From assembly GCF_001562115.1 (NCBI RefSeq), contig NZ_CP013926.1:1736001-1800000 (forward strand): a DNA stretch of 64,000 nucleotides, written 5' to 3'. The translations under genes and the position numbers were made by a program. Source of the DNA: Alteromonas stellipolaris. GTDB lineage: Bacteria > Pseudomonadota > Gammaproteobacteria > Enterobacterales > Alteromonadaceae. This document shows positions 51,637-60,925 of the stretch, in pieces. Below the pieces are notes generated by a model that worked only from the letters and a program-made list of their open reading frames with translations, searched no databases and was not told the DNA's origin. Within the stretch, counting starts at the first letter, position 1. Each line of letters starts with the position of its first letter.

Positions 51637-53745
51637 TTACATGGTTAGCGATGTTTGATTTAAAAATCGTGCGGTGAATTCATCTTCTGATATAGGTTTA
51701 CACATGTAGTAACCTTGGCCATATTCACAGCCCAACTGCCTCAGCGAGTGAAACTGCAATTCGGTTTCAAGCCCTTCTGCCACCAGTATCATGTTAAGAC
51801 AATTAGCGAGGCGAACAATAGCCGTAACAATATCGAGCGCCTGGGGTTCGTGATCCATATCTTTTACAAAAGAGCGGTCAATTTTAAGTACGTTTAAAGG
51901 AAACTGACGTAAGTAAGATAAACTTGAATAGCCAGTGCCAAAGTCATCTAGTGCTAGTGAAAGCCCCAACGAGGAAAGCGCGAGTAACATTTTTCGCGTT
52001 TGGTCAAAATCGTCCATTAATGCAGATTCGGTTACCTCTAACTCTAACAGCCTTGGGTCAATTCCAGACGAAACAATCACTTCCTCAACTTCTTTAGCAA
52101 AGCAAGGGTTTGCTATTTGCAGGGCTGACACATTAACTGCAATTACAAGCGGTTTATTTGCTTCAACACACTTAGCAATAAACTCACAGCTTTTTACCAA
52201 AACTTGCTTACCTAACCGATGAATCAACCCTGTTTCTTCAGACAAAGGAATAAATTCATCCGGTGAGATTGTATTGCCATCCTCGTCGATGATTCTAACA
52301 AGGCTTTCCGCGCCAACGACCTTGTTCAAATTTAAATCGTATTTAGGTTGGAAAAATACCGCCAAGCTGTTGTTATCAAGTGCGCTACGAAGCTTTACTT
52401 CGGTTTCAACACGCTTGCGCATGGCCAGTTGAAGATCTTTCGAGAAGAAGCTGAACTTGTCTTTACCTGTGGCTTTTGCGCGATACATGGCGGTGTCTGA
52501 GTGACGCATCATTTCTTCTGCGCTAGAGGCATCTTGAGGATACAAGCTTATGCCAATACTCAAACTTAGTTGGTGATGCCGGCCATTAATGTGAATAGGC
52601 TCCCTTGCACTTTGCAAGCAACTCATTGCCACCCCATCGGCACTTAAACCACTACCTACATGGGTCAACAAACATGCAAACTCATCACCGCCCACCCTTG
52701 CCAGCGTTGCTGACGCACCGCATGCTTGTTGAAGGCGTTTTGATATAGACAATATAATGGAGTCGCCGACTTTGTGCCCTAGCGCATCGTTCAAATATTT
52801 AAAATTATCAATGTCTATGAGTAACAAGGCGACACTATGCTGCGCTTTGTCGGTACGATTAATAGACTGAACAATTCTGTCATGCAATAGCACGCGATTA
52901 GGTAAGCCAGTGAGTTGGTCGTGGTTAGTGACATGGGCCATTTGAACGGCCATTGCCACCGTTTCAGACACATCTTGAAACACCACAACGGCCCCTCTAA
53001 CATTGCCTTGCGTATCCAAAATTGGAGATGCCGTATCTTCTACCCTGCACTCTTCACCTTGCTTGCTCACTAACTTTACGTTAAACGCCATTGCAACAGG
53101 TCGCTTAACCTTCATGGTGTATAACGCAGGATTAATCATTACTGCATTCGTAGTGTCGTCTCGTAACTCCATGATGTCATCAACCATGCGCCCGCATGCT
53201 TCAAATTCATTAAAGCCCGTTAAGCGCTGAGCAACCGGGTTAATAAACGTTACGATACCTTCTGCATTTGTGGCGATAACCCCATCAGCGATAGCATTAA
53301 GCGTAATGTTTAGCTGCTCTTTTTCTTCAAGAATTCTTTCGTTGTAAATAGCTAGCTGTGATTTTTGACGTTGAATTAAAAGGTGATTCTTTACCCGCAT
53401 CCTGCAAATTTCGATATCAATAGGTTTCGCAATAAAATCAATAGCACCCAATGCAAGCGCTTTTCGCTCATTTTCACTGTCGGTAAATGATGTAACGAAA
53501 AGTATCGGTATTTCTCGTAAGCCTAAATCCGCCTTCACCGCTCTGCAGATGTCGAAACCTGAGCGCTTGGGCATACTGATATCAAGAATAATTAAGTCGG
53601 GTTTGTGTGTTTCAATAAGATGAAGGGCTTCTACACTGTCGCTGGTACTAATTACGTTCGCTAAGCTACTTACCGCTGACTCTAAAATGACGATATTGAC
53701 GGGTTCGTCATCAACAATAAGCACATTTTGCGCACGCATATCCAT
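51637..53745 (-). CDS. REC-PAS-GGDEF-EAL response regulator
   Basis: About 702 residues. Receiver (VLIVDDEPVNIVILESAV, LIILDISMPKRSG), PAS (LNAIADGVIATNAEGIVTFINPVAQRLTGF), GGDEF with intact VGGDEF but no I-site (CGAS upstream), and EAL domain with ESL in AESLVRI, DDFGTGYSSLSYLR and VAEGLET. It is probably a phosphodiesterase, possibly also a cyclase. I placed the start at ATG 53745; GTG 53805 would add 20 basic residues and is an alternative. It is the most upstream gene of the minus-strand signalling group. Confidence 0.9.
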   Translation of the reverse strand: MDMRAQNVLIVDDEPVNIVILESAVSSLANVISTSDSVEALHLIETHKPDLIILDISMPKRSGFDICRAVKADLGLREIPILFVTSFTDSENERKALALGAIDFIAKPIDIEICRMRVKNHLLIQRQKSQLAIYNERILEEKEQLNITLNAIADGVIATNAEGIVTFINPVAQRLTGFNEFEACGRMVDDIMELRDDTTNAVMINPALYTMKVKRPVAMAFNVKLVSKQGEECRVEDTASPILDTQGNVRGAVVVFQDVSETVAMAVQMAHVTNHDQLTGLPNRVLLHDRIVQSINRTDKAQHSVALLLIDIDNFKYLNDALGHKVGDSIILSISKRLQQACGASATLARVGGDEFACLLTHVGSGLSADGVAMSCLQSAREPIHINGRHHQLSLSIGISLYPQDASSAEEMMRHSDTAMYRAKATGKDKFSFFSKDLQLAMRKRVETEVKLRSALDNNSLAVFFQPKYDLNLNKVVGAESLVRIIDEDGNTISPDEFIPLSEETGLIHRLGKQVLVKSCEFIAKCVEANKPLVIAVNVSALQIANPCFAKEVEEVIVSSGIDPRLLELEVTESALMDDFDQTRKMLLALSSLGLSLALDDFGTGYSSLSYLRQFPLNVLKIDRSFVKDMDHEPQALDIVTAIVRLANCLNMILVAEGLETELQFHSLRQLGCEYGQGYYMCKPISEDEFTARFLNQTSLTM

Positions 53746-54103
53746 AGCTGTCGTTTTTCCTCTCAACTTTTTCTTTAAACCTTTCCAATACCAAGTATCG
53801 ACCACGCCATCTTTTTCGTTATTAGCCTTTAGTATATATTCAGCTAAACTTATATTATTGGTAATTTGAATGCAGATTTTAGTAAGCAGGTTTTACTGAC
53901 AAGCCAATGCCATAAAAGGTGCCACAAGAGATGCCATACGATAAATGCCACAGAACGTTAAAACACAATTTAAATGTGACTTAAATTAAACAGGCGAAAC
54001 CATCCTGTAAATGGGTTCACAATTAAATTTATTTGATATACAGTTTTGCGAGTAAACTACCTACTTGCACTTTCCACATGGTTTATAAGGCAAAGATATC
54101 GTT
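53746..54103. other. Divergent region before the HPt gene
   Basis: About 358 bases between the divergent regulator and HPt starts. I see no gene, no clear operator and no strong promoter; it is AT-rich near 53980-54060, which may hold the HPt promoter. Confidence 0.4.
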
Positions 54104-54454
54104 ATGAATTTTGATAGTACCTCGCTATGGCAACATGAAAAAGCTTTACAACGCTTAGCGGGAAACCACGCGCTGTTGAAACGCGTAGTTGAAATGTTTA
54201 TTAATCAAATCGATGAAAAATATTTATCGCTTATTACTGCGCTTTCAAATAAAGAGCGAGAAGAAGTTCGCTTTATTAGCCACGCTATTAAAGGTGTTTC
54301 AGGTGATGTGGGTGCCGAACTGTTGCGTCACAAAGCTTCATCTATTGAAATATTATCTGCATCCGATAATTGGGATGAAATTGAAGTACAGGTTAACGGG
54401 TTAGCAGAAGTGATTGATGCCACTAAATCTGAAATGGTTGCCGCCCACGCATAA
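54104..54454 (+). CDS. Orphan histidine phosphotransfer (HPt) protein
   Basis: A 116-residue all-helical phosphotransfer protein with the motif HAIKGVSGDVGA and phospho-acceptor His60 (HxxKGxxxxxG). Not fused to other domains. It lies between the signalling genes and the adenosine deaminase gene and is a likely partner for the hybrid kinase (48438-50450), which lacks an HPt domain, passing phosphate to the two receiver-GGDEF proteins. The ATG follows AAGG at moderate spacing. Confidence 0.92.
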   Translation: MNFDSTSLWQHEKALQRLAGNHALLKRVVEMFINQIDEKYLSLITALSNKEREEVRFISHAIKGVSGDVGAELLRHKASSIEILSASDNWDEIEVQVNGLAEVIDATKSEMVAAHA

Positions 54455-54460
54455 ATGCTA

Positions 54461-54505
54461 TAACAAGCTAAGATACAATGAGCGGCATATCAGCTTAGCT
54501 TGTTA
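54461..54505. terminator. Long inverted repeat between HPt and add
   Basis: Perfect 12-bp arms TAACAAGCTAAG and CTTAGCTTGTTA separated by 21 bases, between convergent genes and overlapping the end of add. No clear U-tract on either side; likely a bidirectional transcription stop. Confidence 0.4.
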
Positions 54506-55499
54506 AAGCATGTATGTGATCAATGTGTTGTTGCTTAATGTCATCCGGTAAAAAACTCGCCTCGAAACTATTAATAGCCAGTTGCTTCACGTGTGCTTCT
54601 GTTACAGGTAGCGCATCACACAAGGCTTTATAATTATCATTTAAAAACCCACCAAAATACGTTGGGTCGTCTGAATTCACCGTAACCATCAAGCCCTCAT
54701 CAAGAAGCGATAATATATTGTGTTTGGCTAAGTCATCTACCACACACAACTTCAAATTACTTAATGGACACACGGTTAAAGGAATTTGATTGGCCTTAAT
54801 ATAAGCCATCAATTTATCGTCTTCTTGGCACCGTACGCCATGGTCAATCCGGTCTACGTTAAGCAAGTCTAGTGCTTCCCAAATGTATTCTGGCGGTCCC
54901 TCTTCACCGGCATGAGCGACTATTTTAAAGCCCAACGCTCGCGCTTCTTGAAACACCCGTTCGAATTTAGACGGTGGGTGACCCAATTCAGAACTGTCTA
55001 AGCCAACCGCATCTATTACACTGTAATAAGGCTTGGCAGCTTCAAGCGTAGCGAAGGCGTCGCTTTCTGGTAAATGCCTTAAGAAAGACATAATTAAGTA
55101 ACTAGAAATACCATACTGCCTTTGTGCATCTTTCATAGCCCGCAAAAAACCGGGCATGAATACATCAAATCCTATACCTCTTGCGGTATGGGTTTGTGGG
55201 TCAAACATGATTTCGGTGTGAACCACATTGTCTTCATGACATCGGGTGAAATACGCCCACATTAACGCGTAAAAATCATCTTCATCAATGAGCACGCCCG
55301 CACCGGCGTAATATATATCAAGGAAGCTTTGCAAGTTAGTAAATTGATAGGCGGCAGCTATCTCTTCAATGCTTTTATATGGCAACGTGATACTATGTTT
55401 ACTTGCCAGGTGCCACATAAGCTCAGGTGTTAGGCTGCCTTCTATATGTAAGTGCAGTTCAGCCTTCGGGAGTTTTTGAATTATTGTTGATAGCGACAT
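54495..55499 (-). CDS. add: Adenosine deaminase, cytoplasmic
   Basis: A 334-residue enzyme with the deaminase motifs: [58 protein letters not shown] and [14 protein letters not shown]. No signal peptide. It turns adenosine (or, in a related group, adenine) into inosine or hypoxanthine. This sequence resembles the adenine-deaminase-like subgroup of Add in some bacteria, so the base versus nucleoside preference is open. It is divergent from the purine permease gene; a RutR-type site lies between them, 215 bp upstream of this start. Confidence 0.9.
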   Translation of the reverse strand: MSLSTIIQKLPKAELHLHIEGSLTPELMWHLASKHSITLPYKSIEEIAAAYQFTNLQSFLDIYYAGAGVLIDEDDFYALMWAYFTRCHEDNVVHTEIMFDPQTHTARGIGFDVFMPGFLRAMKDAQRQYGISSYLIMSFLRHLPESDAFATLEAAKPYYSVIDAVGLDSSELGHPPSKFERVFQEARALGFKIVAHAGEEGPPEYIWEALDLLNVDRIDHGVRCQEDDKLMAYIKANQIPLTVCPLSNLKLCVVDDLAKHNILSLLDEGLMVTVNSDDPTYFGGFLNDNYKALCDALPVTEAHVKQLAINSFEASFLPDDIKQQHIDHIHALTS

Positions 55500-55713
55500 G
55501 GCCCCTCACAGTTAGAAGTGCACCATTTTGATGCATTTTGATCTTAATTAGTGCGCAACTTCTTTTCTAGCGTTGATTTAGTCAGGCGTTGTTATAACGC
55601 TTCCGATGTGAAATACACGGTTTTTAAAACCTTTATTAGTTAATTTCACTGGCGTACCACTGACTTTGCGTATTCTGGCTATGATTACCGTAGCACAAAA
55701 CGCACCAACAAAC

Positions 55714-55727
55714 TGACTAAGTGGTCA
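55714..55727. promoter_or_regulatory. RutR-type operator, upstream of the purine permease gene
   Basis: TGACTA-AG-TGGTCA, with flanking C and AAG, fits TTGACCA-NN-TGGTCAA. It lies 60 bp before the permease start (55788) and may also affect the divergent add gene. Confidence 0.6.
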
Positions 55728-55787
55728 AGTTTTTGCTTCATGCAACATCAAATAATGATAAATGACTCAACGCATAGAGAAATCTAC

Positions 55788-57119
55788 ATGTCCAATAACG
55801 TATTAGAGCGCCTGTTTAAGCTTCAGGCGCATGGAACCACAATAAAAACAGAAGTGGTAGCGGGGCTAACTACTTTCGCCGCCATGTCATATATCTTAGT
55901 GGTAAACCCAGGGATCCTTGGTTTAAGTGGCATGCCTATCGAAGGATTAATCACGGTAACCGCGTTAGCTGCCTGTTTGGGTACTTTACTGATGGCGTTT
56001 ATGACTAACTATCCCATTGCGCTTGCGCCTGGTATGGGGTTGAACGCTTTTTTTGCTTTTACTATTTGTTTGTCGAGAGAAATTCCTTGGGAAGCAGCCT
56101 TAGGAATTGTGTTTTGGAACGGTATTTTATTTTTGCTTCTTTCCCTAACTGGGGTTAGGACAAAAGTAGCCGAATCTATTCCCCCTGCCCTGAAAATTGG
56201 TGTGCAATGCGGCATAGGATTATTCATTGCTTTTATCGGCCTTAAAAATGCTGGGCTAATTGTAGATAACCCAGCTACTTTCGTGAGCCTTGGTGATTTA
56301 TCTAACCCTGCGGTGATGCTGGCTTTACTAGGCATCATTTTTACCATTGTTATGGTAGTAAAAAAGGTGACCGGCGGTATTCTTATTTCTATCGTATTGC
56401 TTACCGTTATTGGTGCGTTTGTGCCCACAGAAAACGGCATGTTAACCGCAACCCCTGAAGCCATTATTGGCTTACCAGAACCTATATCAAACACCTTTAT
56501 GGCAATGGACTTTTGGTACCCTATTGATCATATCGCTGAAACATGGGACCTAATATTTGCGCTTATGTTCGTGAATATGTTCGACACCATCGGGACCTTA
56601 ATTGGGGTTTCTCGCCGTGCGAACCTGCTAGATAAAAACGGAAAATTACCTAAGATTGGCCCTGCTATGACTGCAGATGCTTCTGCCAGTGTGGTAGGTG
56701 CGTTTATTGGTACATCACCGGTCACCAGCTATGTTGAGTCTGCTACTGGGGCATCAGCCGGTGGTAGAACAGGGTTAACCGCGGTGGTCGTTGCGCTGTG
56801 CTTTGTTTTAGCTTTATTCCTTACGCCACTAATGAAGGTCATTCCGTTGATGGCAACAACCCCTGCCCTCATTATGGTGGGTATATTAATGATGGAAGCC
56901 ATACGTCAGATAGATTTCGACGATTTAGGCGCCCTTGCTACCGCAACAGTTGCGCTAATAGCTATGCCCCTTACTTTTAGTATTAGCGAAGGCATTGCCC
57001 TTGGCTTTATTACCTATGTGGGTATTAAGATGGGAACCGGTAAATTCAAAGAAGTGAGCGGCTTAACCTACGCATTGGCGGGTGTGTTTATACTGCGCTA
57101 TATATTTGACCTAAAATAG
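55788..57119 (+). CDS. AzgA/PbuG-type adenine-guanine-hypoxanthine permease
   Basis: A 443-residue permease with about 12-14 membrane segments. Family signatures: GTTIKTEVVAGLTTFAAMSYILVVNP, ALAPGMGLNAFFAF and the DTIGTLIGVSRRANLLDKNGK region, then GTSPVTSYVESATGASAGGRTGLTAVV. It should import hypoxanthine, adenine or guanine with protons. I chose ATG 55788 because the sequence upstream of it is unconserved in the family; ATG 55740 adds 16 residues. A RutR-type operator is 60 bp upstream and a strong terminator follows. Confidence 0.9.
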   Translation: MSNNVLERLFKLQAHGTTIKTEVVAGLTTFAAMSYILVVNPGILGLSGMPIEGLITVTALAACLGTLLMAFMTNYPIALAPGMGLNAFFAFTICLSREIPWEAALGIVFWNGILFLLLSLTGVRTKVAESIPPALKIGVQCGIGLFIAFIGLKNAGLIVDNPATFVSLGDLSNPAVMLALLGIIFTIVMVVKKVTGGILISIVLLTVIGAFVPTENGMLTATPEAIIGLPEPISNTFMAMDFWYPIDHIAETWDLIFALMFVNMFDTIGTLIGVSRRANLLDKNGKLPKIGPAMTADASASVVGAFIGTSPVTSYVESATGASAGGRTGLTAVVVALCFVLALFLTPLMKVIPLMATTPALIMVGILMMEAIRQIDFDDLGALATATVALIAMPLTFSISEGIALGFITYVGIKMGTGKFKEVSGLTYALAGVFILRYIFDLK

Positions 57120-57145
57120 TACACACAGCCCTATGCTTAGCATAT

Positions 57146-57180
57146 AAAAAAACGGTGAAGATAATCTTCACCGTTTTTTT
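57146..57180. terminator. Bidirectional terminator between the purine permease and small lipoprotein genes
   Basis: A near-perfect 11-bp stem AACGGTGAAGA...TCTTCACCGTT is flanked by A-run and T-run. It serves the plus-strand permease and the minus-strand lipoprotein gene. Confidence 0.9.
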
Positions 57181-57256
57181 GTGCTTAACCTAAATTCGTT
57201 AATCTATCTAAATTATCTAAACTACTTAGGCTAAACGTAGATCGCGCTTGCTAATC

Positions 57257-57514
57257 CTACTCTAAACCATCGTAGCTAAAGGTAACGGCTTTATCGCCCA
57301 TAAAGACTATCTTTACGTGTTTCGCTTCTTCGTTACCCCAAACGCACGACACTGCGCCCATGGTTTTTGCGCAATTATCTGCAGCCCCTATCACCGATGA
57401 TACTTCATCTTGAGACATACCCATTTTTAGTTTGTCGTAGTTTTCTTTATTTAGCTTCGAACAGCCCGTTAACACGAGCGCTGTTAATAAACATAAGGCA
57501 ATTTTTACTTTCAT
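57257..57514 (-). CDS. Small BamE/OmlA-like lipoprotein
   Basis: An 85-residue lipoprotein: signal KIALCLLTALVLTGC with lipobox LTGC, then YDKLKMGMSQDEVSSVIGAADNC, which has the KxGMSxxEVxxxxG pattern of BamE/SmpA-like and DUF3862 domains. Two cysteines in the mature part may form a disulfide. The role is unknown; it is not BamE itself, which is part of a larger conserved context. ATG 57514 has GGAG upstream. Confidence 0.8.
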   Translation of the reverse strand: MKVKIALCLLTALVLTGCSKLNKENYDKLKMGMSQDEVSSVIGAADNCAKTMGAVSCVWGNEEAKHVKIVFMGDKAVTFSYDGLE

Positions 57515-57565
57515 TTTTATTTCTCCAGTTTATATAGCGTAGCTTGCTTCTTATAGCTTTACACT

Positions 57566-58492
57566 TTACTGGGATTTTTCAACTAAAGGATGTTCGGCTA
57601 GCCAATGGCGCGCAATGTCTTCACGGGTAGCAAGCCACACTTTGTCGTGAGATTGCACGTATTCTATAAAACGTTTTAATGCTGCCATTCTGGCCGGGCG
57701 CCCTAAAATACGGCAATGCATGCCTATTGATAGCATTTTAGGCGCTTCACTGCCCTCGTCGTACAACACATCAAACGCGTCTTTTAGATATTGAAAGAAT
57801 TGCTCGCCACTATTAAAACCTTGTGGCGCAGCAAAGCGCATATCATTGGTATCTAGCGTGTAGGGCACCATTAAAAGAGGTTTGCTGTAATGATTATCAA
57901 AATAGGGTAAATCATCGGCATAAGAGTCGGCGCAGTAAAGTATGTCATCACGCTCAGCTATTAATTTGAGTGTGTTAGGGCTGGTACGCCCCGTATACCA
58001 GCCAACCGGCTTCTTGCCAGTAAGCTGCTCATGCAAAATGATAGCGTCATCTATTTCTTTGCGTTCAGTCTCTTCATCCATATCTTGATAGTGGACCCAA
58101 CGCATGGCGTGACTAGCAATTTCCCATTTGGCATCTAACATGGCTTGTACGGCATCTGGATGACGCTGCATGGCCATAGTGACACCAAACACCGTTACCG
58201 GAATATTGTAGCTGGTGAGTAAACGATGAAGTCGCCAGAACCCTGCTCGACTCCCGTATTCGTAAATAGACTCCATACTAAGATGTCTGTCATTAAATGC
58301 TTGTGCACCAATAATTTCAGACAAAAAGGTTTCAGAGTGCTCATCACCATGAAGCACGCAGTTTTCACCACCTTCTTCATAATTCAATACAAACTGGAGG
58401 GCAATTTTAGCGCCGTTCGGCCAGTTTGCTTTAGGTACATCAGCCCCGTAACCAATAAGATCGCGAGGGTAAGTATGGGAATTATTCGACAT
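57566..58492 (-). CDS. puuE: Allantoinase, polysaccharide-deacetylase type (PuuE)
   Basis: A 308-residue NodB-fold enzyme. Signatures: YPRDLIGYGADVPKANWP, LQFVLNYEEGGENCVLHGDEHSE, EIASHAMRWVHYQDMDEETERKEI and the C-terminal SIGMHCRILGRPARMAALK. Cofactor-free PuuE opens allantoin to allantoate. It overlaps the 3' end of the TetR gene by about 11 bp, implying one transcript; start candidates are ATG 58492, 58498 and 58504. The product would feed the allantoate amidohydrolase at 39790. Confidence 0.92.
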   Translation of the reverse strand: MSNNSHTYPRDLIGYGADVPKANWPNGAKIALQFVLNYEEGGENCVLHGDEHSETFLSEIIGAQAFNDRHLSMESIYEYGSRAGFWRLHRLLTSYNIPVTVFGVTMAMQRHPDAVQAMLDAKWEIASHAMRWVHYQDMDEETERKEIDDAIILHEQLTGKKPVGWYTGRTSPNTLKLIAERDDILYCADSYADDLPYFDNHYSKPLLMVPYTLDTNDMRFAAPQGFNSGEQFFQYLKDAFDVLYDEGSEAPKMLSIGMHCRILGRPARMAALKRFIEYVQSHDKVWLATREDIARHWLAEHPLVEKSQ

Positions 58493-59141
58493 CAACATTC
58501 TCAATATAACGACTTGGCACTGGCAGGTTGCAACCTCCTAGCACCAATTGAATTAACTGGCGTGTGGCCGTTTCAAAATCGGCCTTAATCATTTTACGAC
58601 CACGAAGACGGGTAATTTGAGCAGAGAAGTCTGCATAATGCTGGGTACTGGCCCAAATGGTGTAAAGTAAGTATTCGCCATCAAGCTGAGGGAGTTTGCC
58701 TACTTTAATCCACTGGTCGATAAGCGCTAAGCGCCCTTCCATCCATTTGGCATGTTCTTCATCAAAGTAACCGGTTAAGTTCTGCGCACCGTTAATAATT
58801 TCCATCGCAAATATTTTAGAAGCTTGGGGATGGGTGCGAGATACTTCCATTTTTTCTGTAATGTACGCCGCTAACACTTCAGCAGGATCGTCATCTACAG
58901 TGGCTCTGTCGAAATGGGAATTCCACAACGACAATGTTTCTTCTAACACTGCCACATACAATTCTTGCTTCGTTTTAAAATAATAAAGCACATTGGTTTT
59001 AGGCAGGTTCGCTTCATCTGCAATTTTTTGAACCGCCGTACCTTTAAAGCCGAACTGGGCGAAACATTTTTCAGCAGCTTGCAGTATGTTTCTTTTATTT
59101 GTGGCGCCTACGCCTGCGTCCGTGTCTCTTAATTTGGTCAT
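58482..59141 (-). CDS. RutR-like TetR-family regulator
   Basis: A 219-residue TetR regulator whose sequence follows E. coli RutR closely: NILQAAEKCFAQFGFKGTAVQKIADEANLPKTNVLYYFKTKQELYVAVL (HTH), EVSRTHPQASKIFAMEIINGA, and the C-terminal LDGEYLLYTIWASTQHYADFSAQI region. RutR responds to uracil or thymine and binds TTGACCA-NN-TGGTCAA. Four such sites lie in this window, which supports the assignment. ATG 59141 was chosen; GTG 59162 adds seven residues. It is divergent from xdhA and cotranscribed with puuE. Confidence 0.9.
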   Translation of the reverse strand: MTKLRDTDAGVGATNKRNILQAAEKCFAQFGFKGTAVQKIADEANLPKTNVLYYFKTKQELYVAVLEETLSLWNSHFDRATVDDDPAEVLAAYITEKMEVSRTHPQASKIFAMEIINGAQNLTGYFDEEHAKWMEGRLALIDQWIKVGKLPQLDGEYLLYTIWASTQHYADFSAQITRLRGRKMIKADFETATRQLIQLVLGGCNLPVPSRYIENVDVE

Positions 59142-59449
59142 CGCTATTTTTTTATCCTTCACTACACATCTGGCATCCGTTTGTATTACGTTATCACGGT
59201 TTTAGAATAAAACAGAAAACGTAAACACTATACGTTACCTCTACTTAACTTTGTGTTCTCTATATTCAACCTTGCACGATTCTTGCCTGTATTACACCGA
59301 CAAGTATGCAGTTTTGCTTACCAGATCAGGGGCTATTCTCAGGGAAGCCTTTTTTTTAAAGCAATTATTTGACCAAATGGTCTACTTTTCTATCAAGAAT
59401 ACCGCTATATTAATGGATATATCAATGAAAATAGTGATGAGGTGCGGGT
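59142..59449. promoter_or_regulatory. Divergent control region between the TetR gene and xdhA
   Basis: About 308 bases with the RutR-type site at 59369-59384. A short plus-strand open frame (59251-59469) overlaps xdhA and lacks support. No other element stands out. Confidence 0.5.
59369..59384. promoter_or_regulatory. RutR-type operator, upstream of xdhA
   Basis: TTGACCAAATGGTCTA is the closest of the four copies to the consensus TTGACCA-NN-TGGTCAA. It lies 65 bp before the xdhA start and 227 bp before the TetR start, so it could control xdhABC and, less directly, autoregulate. Confidence 0.65.
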
Positions 59450-60925
59450 ATGATTCGCTTTCTTATTAATCAACAACTCGTTGAATTGGACGATACCCGG
59501 GCTGACCTGACGTTACTCCAGTTCTTACGCGAGCACAGAAAACTTACCGGTACTAAAGAAGGCTGTGCTGCAGGCGATTGCGGTGCATGTACCGTAGTGA
59601 TTGCCGAGCCTACCCAACAGTTCGATGGGTTGCATTACCGTACGGTAAACAGTTGTATCACCTTGATGTCGGCTGTACATGGCAAACAACTCATTGCCGT
59701 AGAACATTTAACTCAAGACAATACATTACACCCTGTACAACAAGCACTTATAGACTTTCATGGTTCTCAGTGCGGCTTCTGTACGCCAGGGTTTATTATG
59801 TCTATGTTTGCTTTATATCATCAAGATGGCACGCCAAATCGAGATGATGTGTTACATGCGCTATCGGGCAACTTATGCCGCTGTACCGGCTATCGCCCTA
59901 TTATTGATGCAGCATTATCTGTGTGTGGGAACACGCCTGATGACACCTTCGCGCGTAACGAATCATCAACGCTAAGTTCGTTAAAGCAACTAGCTGGAAC
60001 GTCAGTACTTGGCACCAATAATTTACTCGTTCCAGATTCTCGCGCTGCGTTGGCCAGTGCTATCGCTCAGCACCCAGATGCGCTCTTGGTAGCAGGCAGC
60101 ACCGATTTAAGCTTGATGTTTACTCAACAATTGAAAGACGTGAGCACGCTAATTAGTTTAAGTGGCGTAAAATCACTAAATGGATGCACTACAGATGAGC
60201 ATTCGATCACCTTTGGTGCAGCCACACCACTTAGCGATTTGACGCAACCTTTGCTAGGGCATTTCCCACAATTGGCAGAATTAATCACTCGCTTTGCTTC
60301 GTTGCCAATACGCAACCAAGCCACTTTGGGTGGTAATGTAGCTAACGCTTCACCTATTGGCGATATGCCGCCGGTACTGCTAGCCCTGAACGCGGTATTA
60401 CATATAGATAACGGAACACAAACGCGCACTGTTCCTGTAAACGCTTTTTTTACCGGCTATCGCCAAACGGCCCTACAAAAAGGCGAATGGTTATCTGCCA
60501 TTGAAATTCCTTACCTAACAGCAAATGAGTTAGTGGCCGCGTACAAAATTTCAAAACGTATGGAAGATGATATTTCTGCCGTGTGTGCCGTGTTCAAAGT
60601 AACCTTGAATGAAGGCAAAGTGGAAGATGTTAGCACAGGGTTTGGCGGTGTTGCCGCAACCCCTGCTAGCTGCGAAGCACTGAATAGCGCATTAAGTGGT
60701 AAACAATGGGCAAGTAGCGAATGCTTAAATATTGGTAAGCAAATTTTAAGCGAAGCGTTTTCACCAATTGATGATGTGAGAGCTAGCGCAGAATATCGTA
60801 AAACTGTACTGGCTAATTTATGGCATCGGTTCTGGCTAGAGCATCAAAACGCTAGCCAAACTGGCAGTGCTACAAGCAGCCATGCAAGCAATAAAATTGA
60901 AACTCGGGTGGTGCAACATGCGTAA
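59450..60925 (+). CDS. xdhA: Xanthine dehydrogenase small subunit (2Fe-2S and FAD)
   Basis: A 491-residue subunit. 2Fe-2S ferredoxin domain with Cys39, Cys44 and Cys47 in EGCAAGDCGACTVV and a fourth in VNSC; second 2Fe-2S domain with QCGFCTPGF and NLCRCTGYRP; then the FAD-binding domain (LLVAGSTDLSLMFTQ, PIRNQATLGGNVANASPIGDMPP). It relays electrons from the molybdenum site to NAD. The ATG has a GAGG-type ribosome binding site. Its stop overlaps the xdhB start. Confidence 0.95.
   Translation: MIRFLINQQLVELDDTRADLTLLQFLREHRKLTGTKEGCAAGDCGACTVVIAEPTQQFDGLHYRTVNSCITLMSAVHGKQLIAVEHLTQDNTLHPVQQALIDFHGSQCGFCTPGFIMSMFALYHQDGTPNRDDVLHALSGNLCRCTGYRPIIDAALSVCGNTPDDTFARNESSTLSSLKQLAGTSVLGTNNLLVPDSRAALASAIAQHPDALLVAGSTDLSLMFTQQLKDVSTLISLSGVKSLNGCTTDEHSITFGAATPLSDLTQPLLGHFPQLAELITRFASLPIRNQATLGGNVANASPIGDMPPVLLALNAVLHIDNGTQTRTVPVNAFFTGYRQTALQKGEWLSAIEIPYLTANELVAAYKISKRMEDDISAVCAVFKVTLNEGKVEDVSTGFGGVAATPASCEALNSALSGKQWASSECLNIGKQILSEAFSPIDDVRASAEYRKTVLANLWHRFWLEHQNASQTGSATSSHASNKIETRVVQHA

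Noticed and set aside
55500..55787. Possible purine riboswitch upstream of the purine permease
   Set aside because: No recognisable purine aptamer core or terminator-antiterminator pair; the RutR-type site gives a simpler explanation.
59251..59469. Plus-strand frame upstream of xdhA
   Set aside because: It covers the RutR-type operator, overlaps the xdhA start and has no ribosome binding site.
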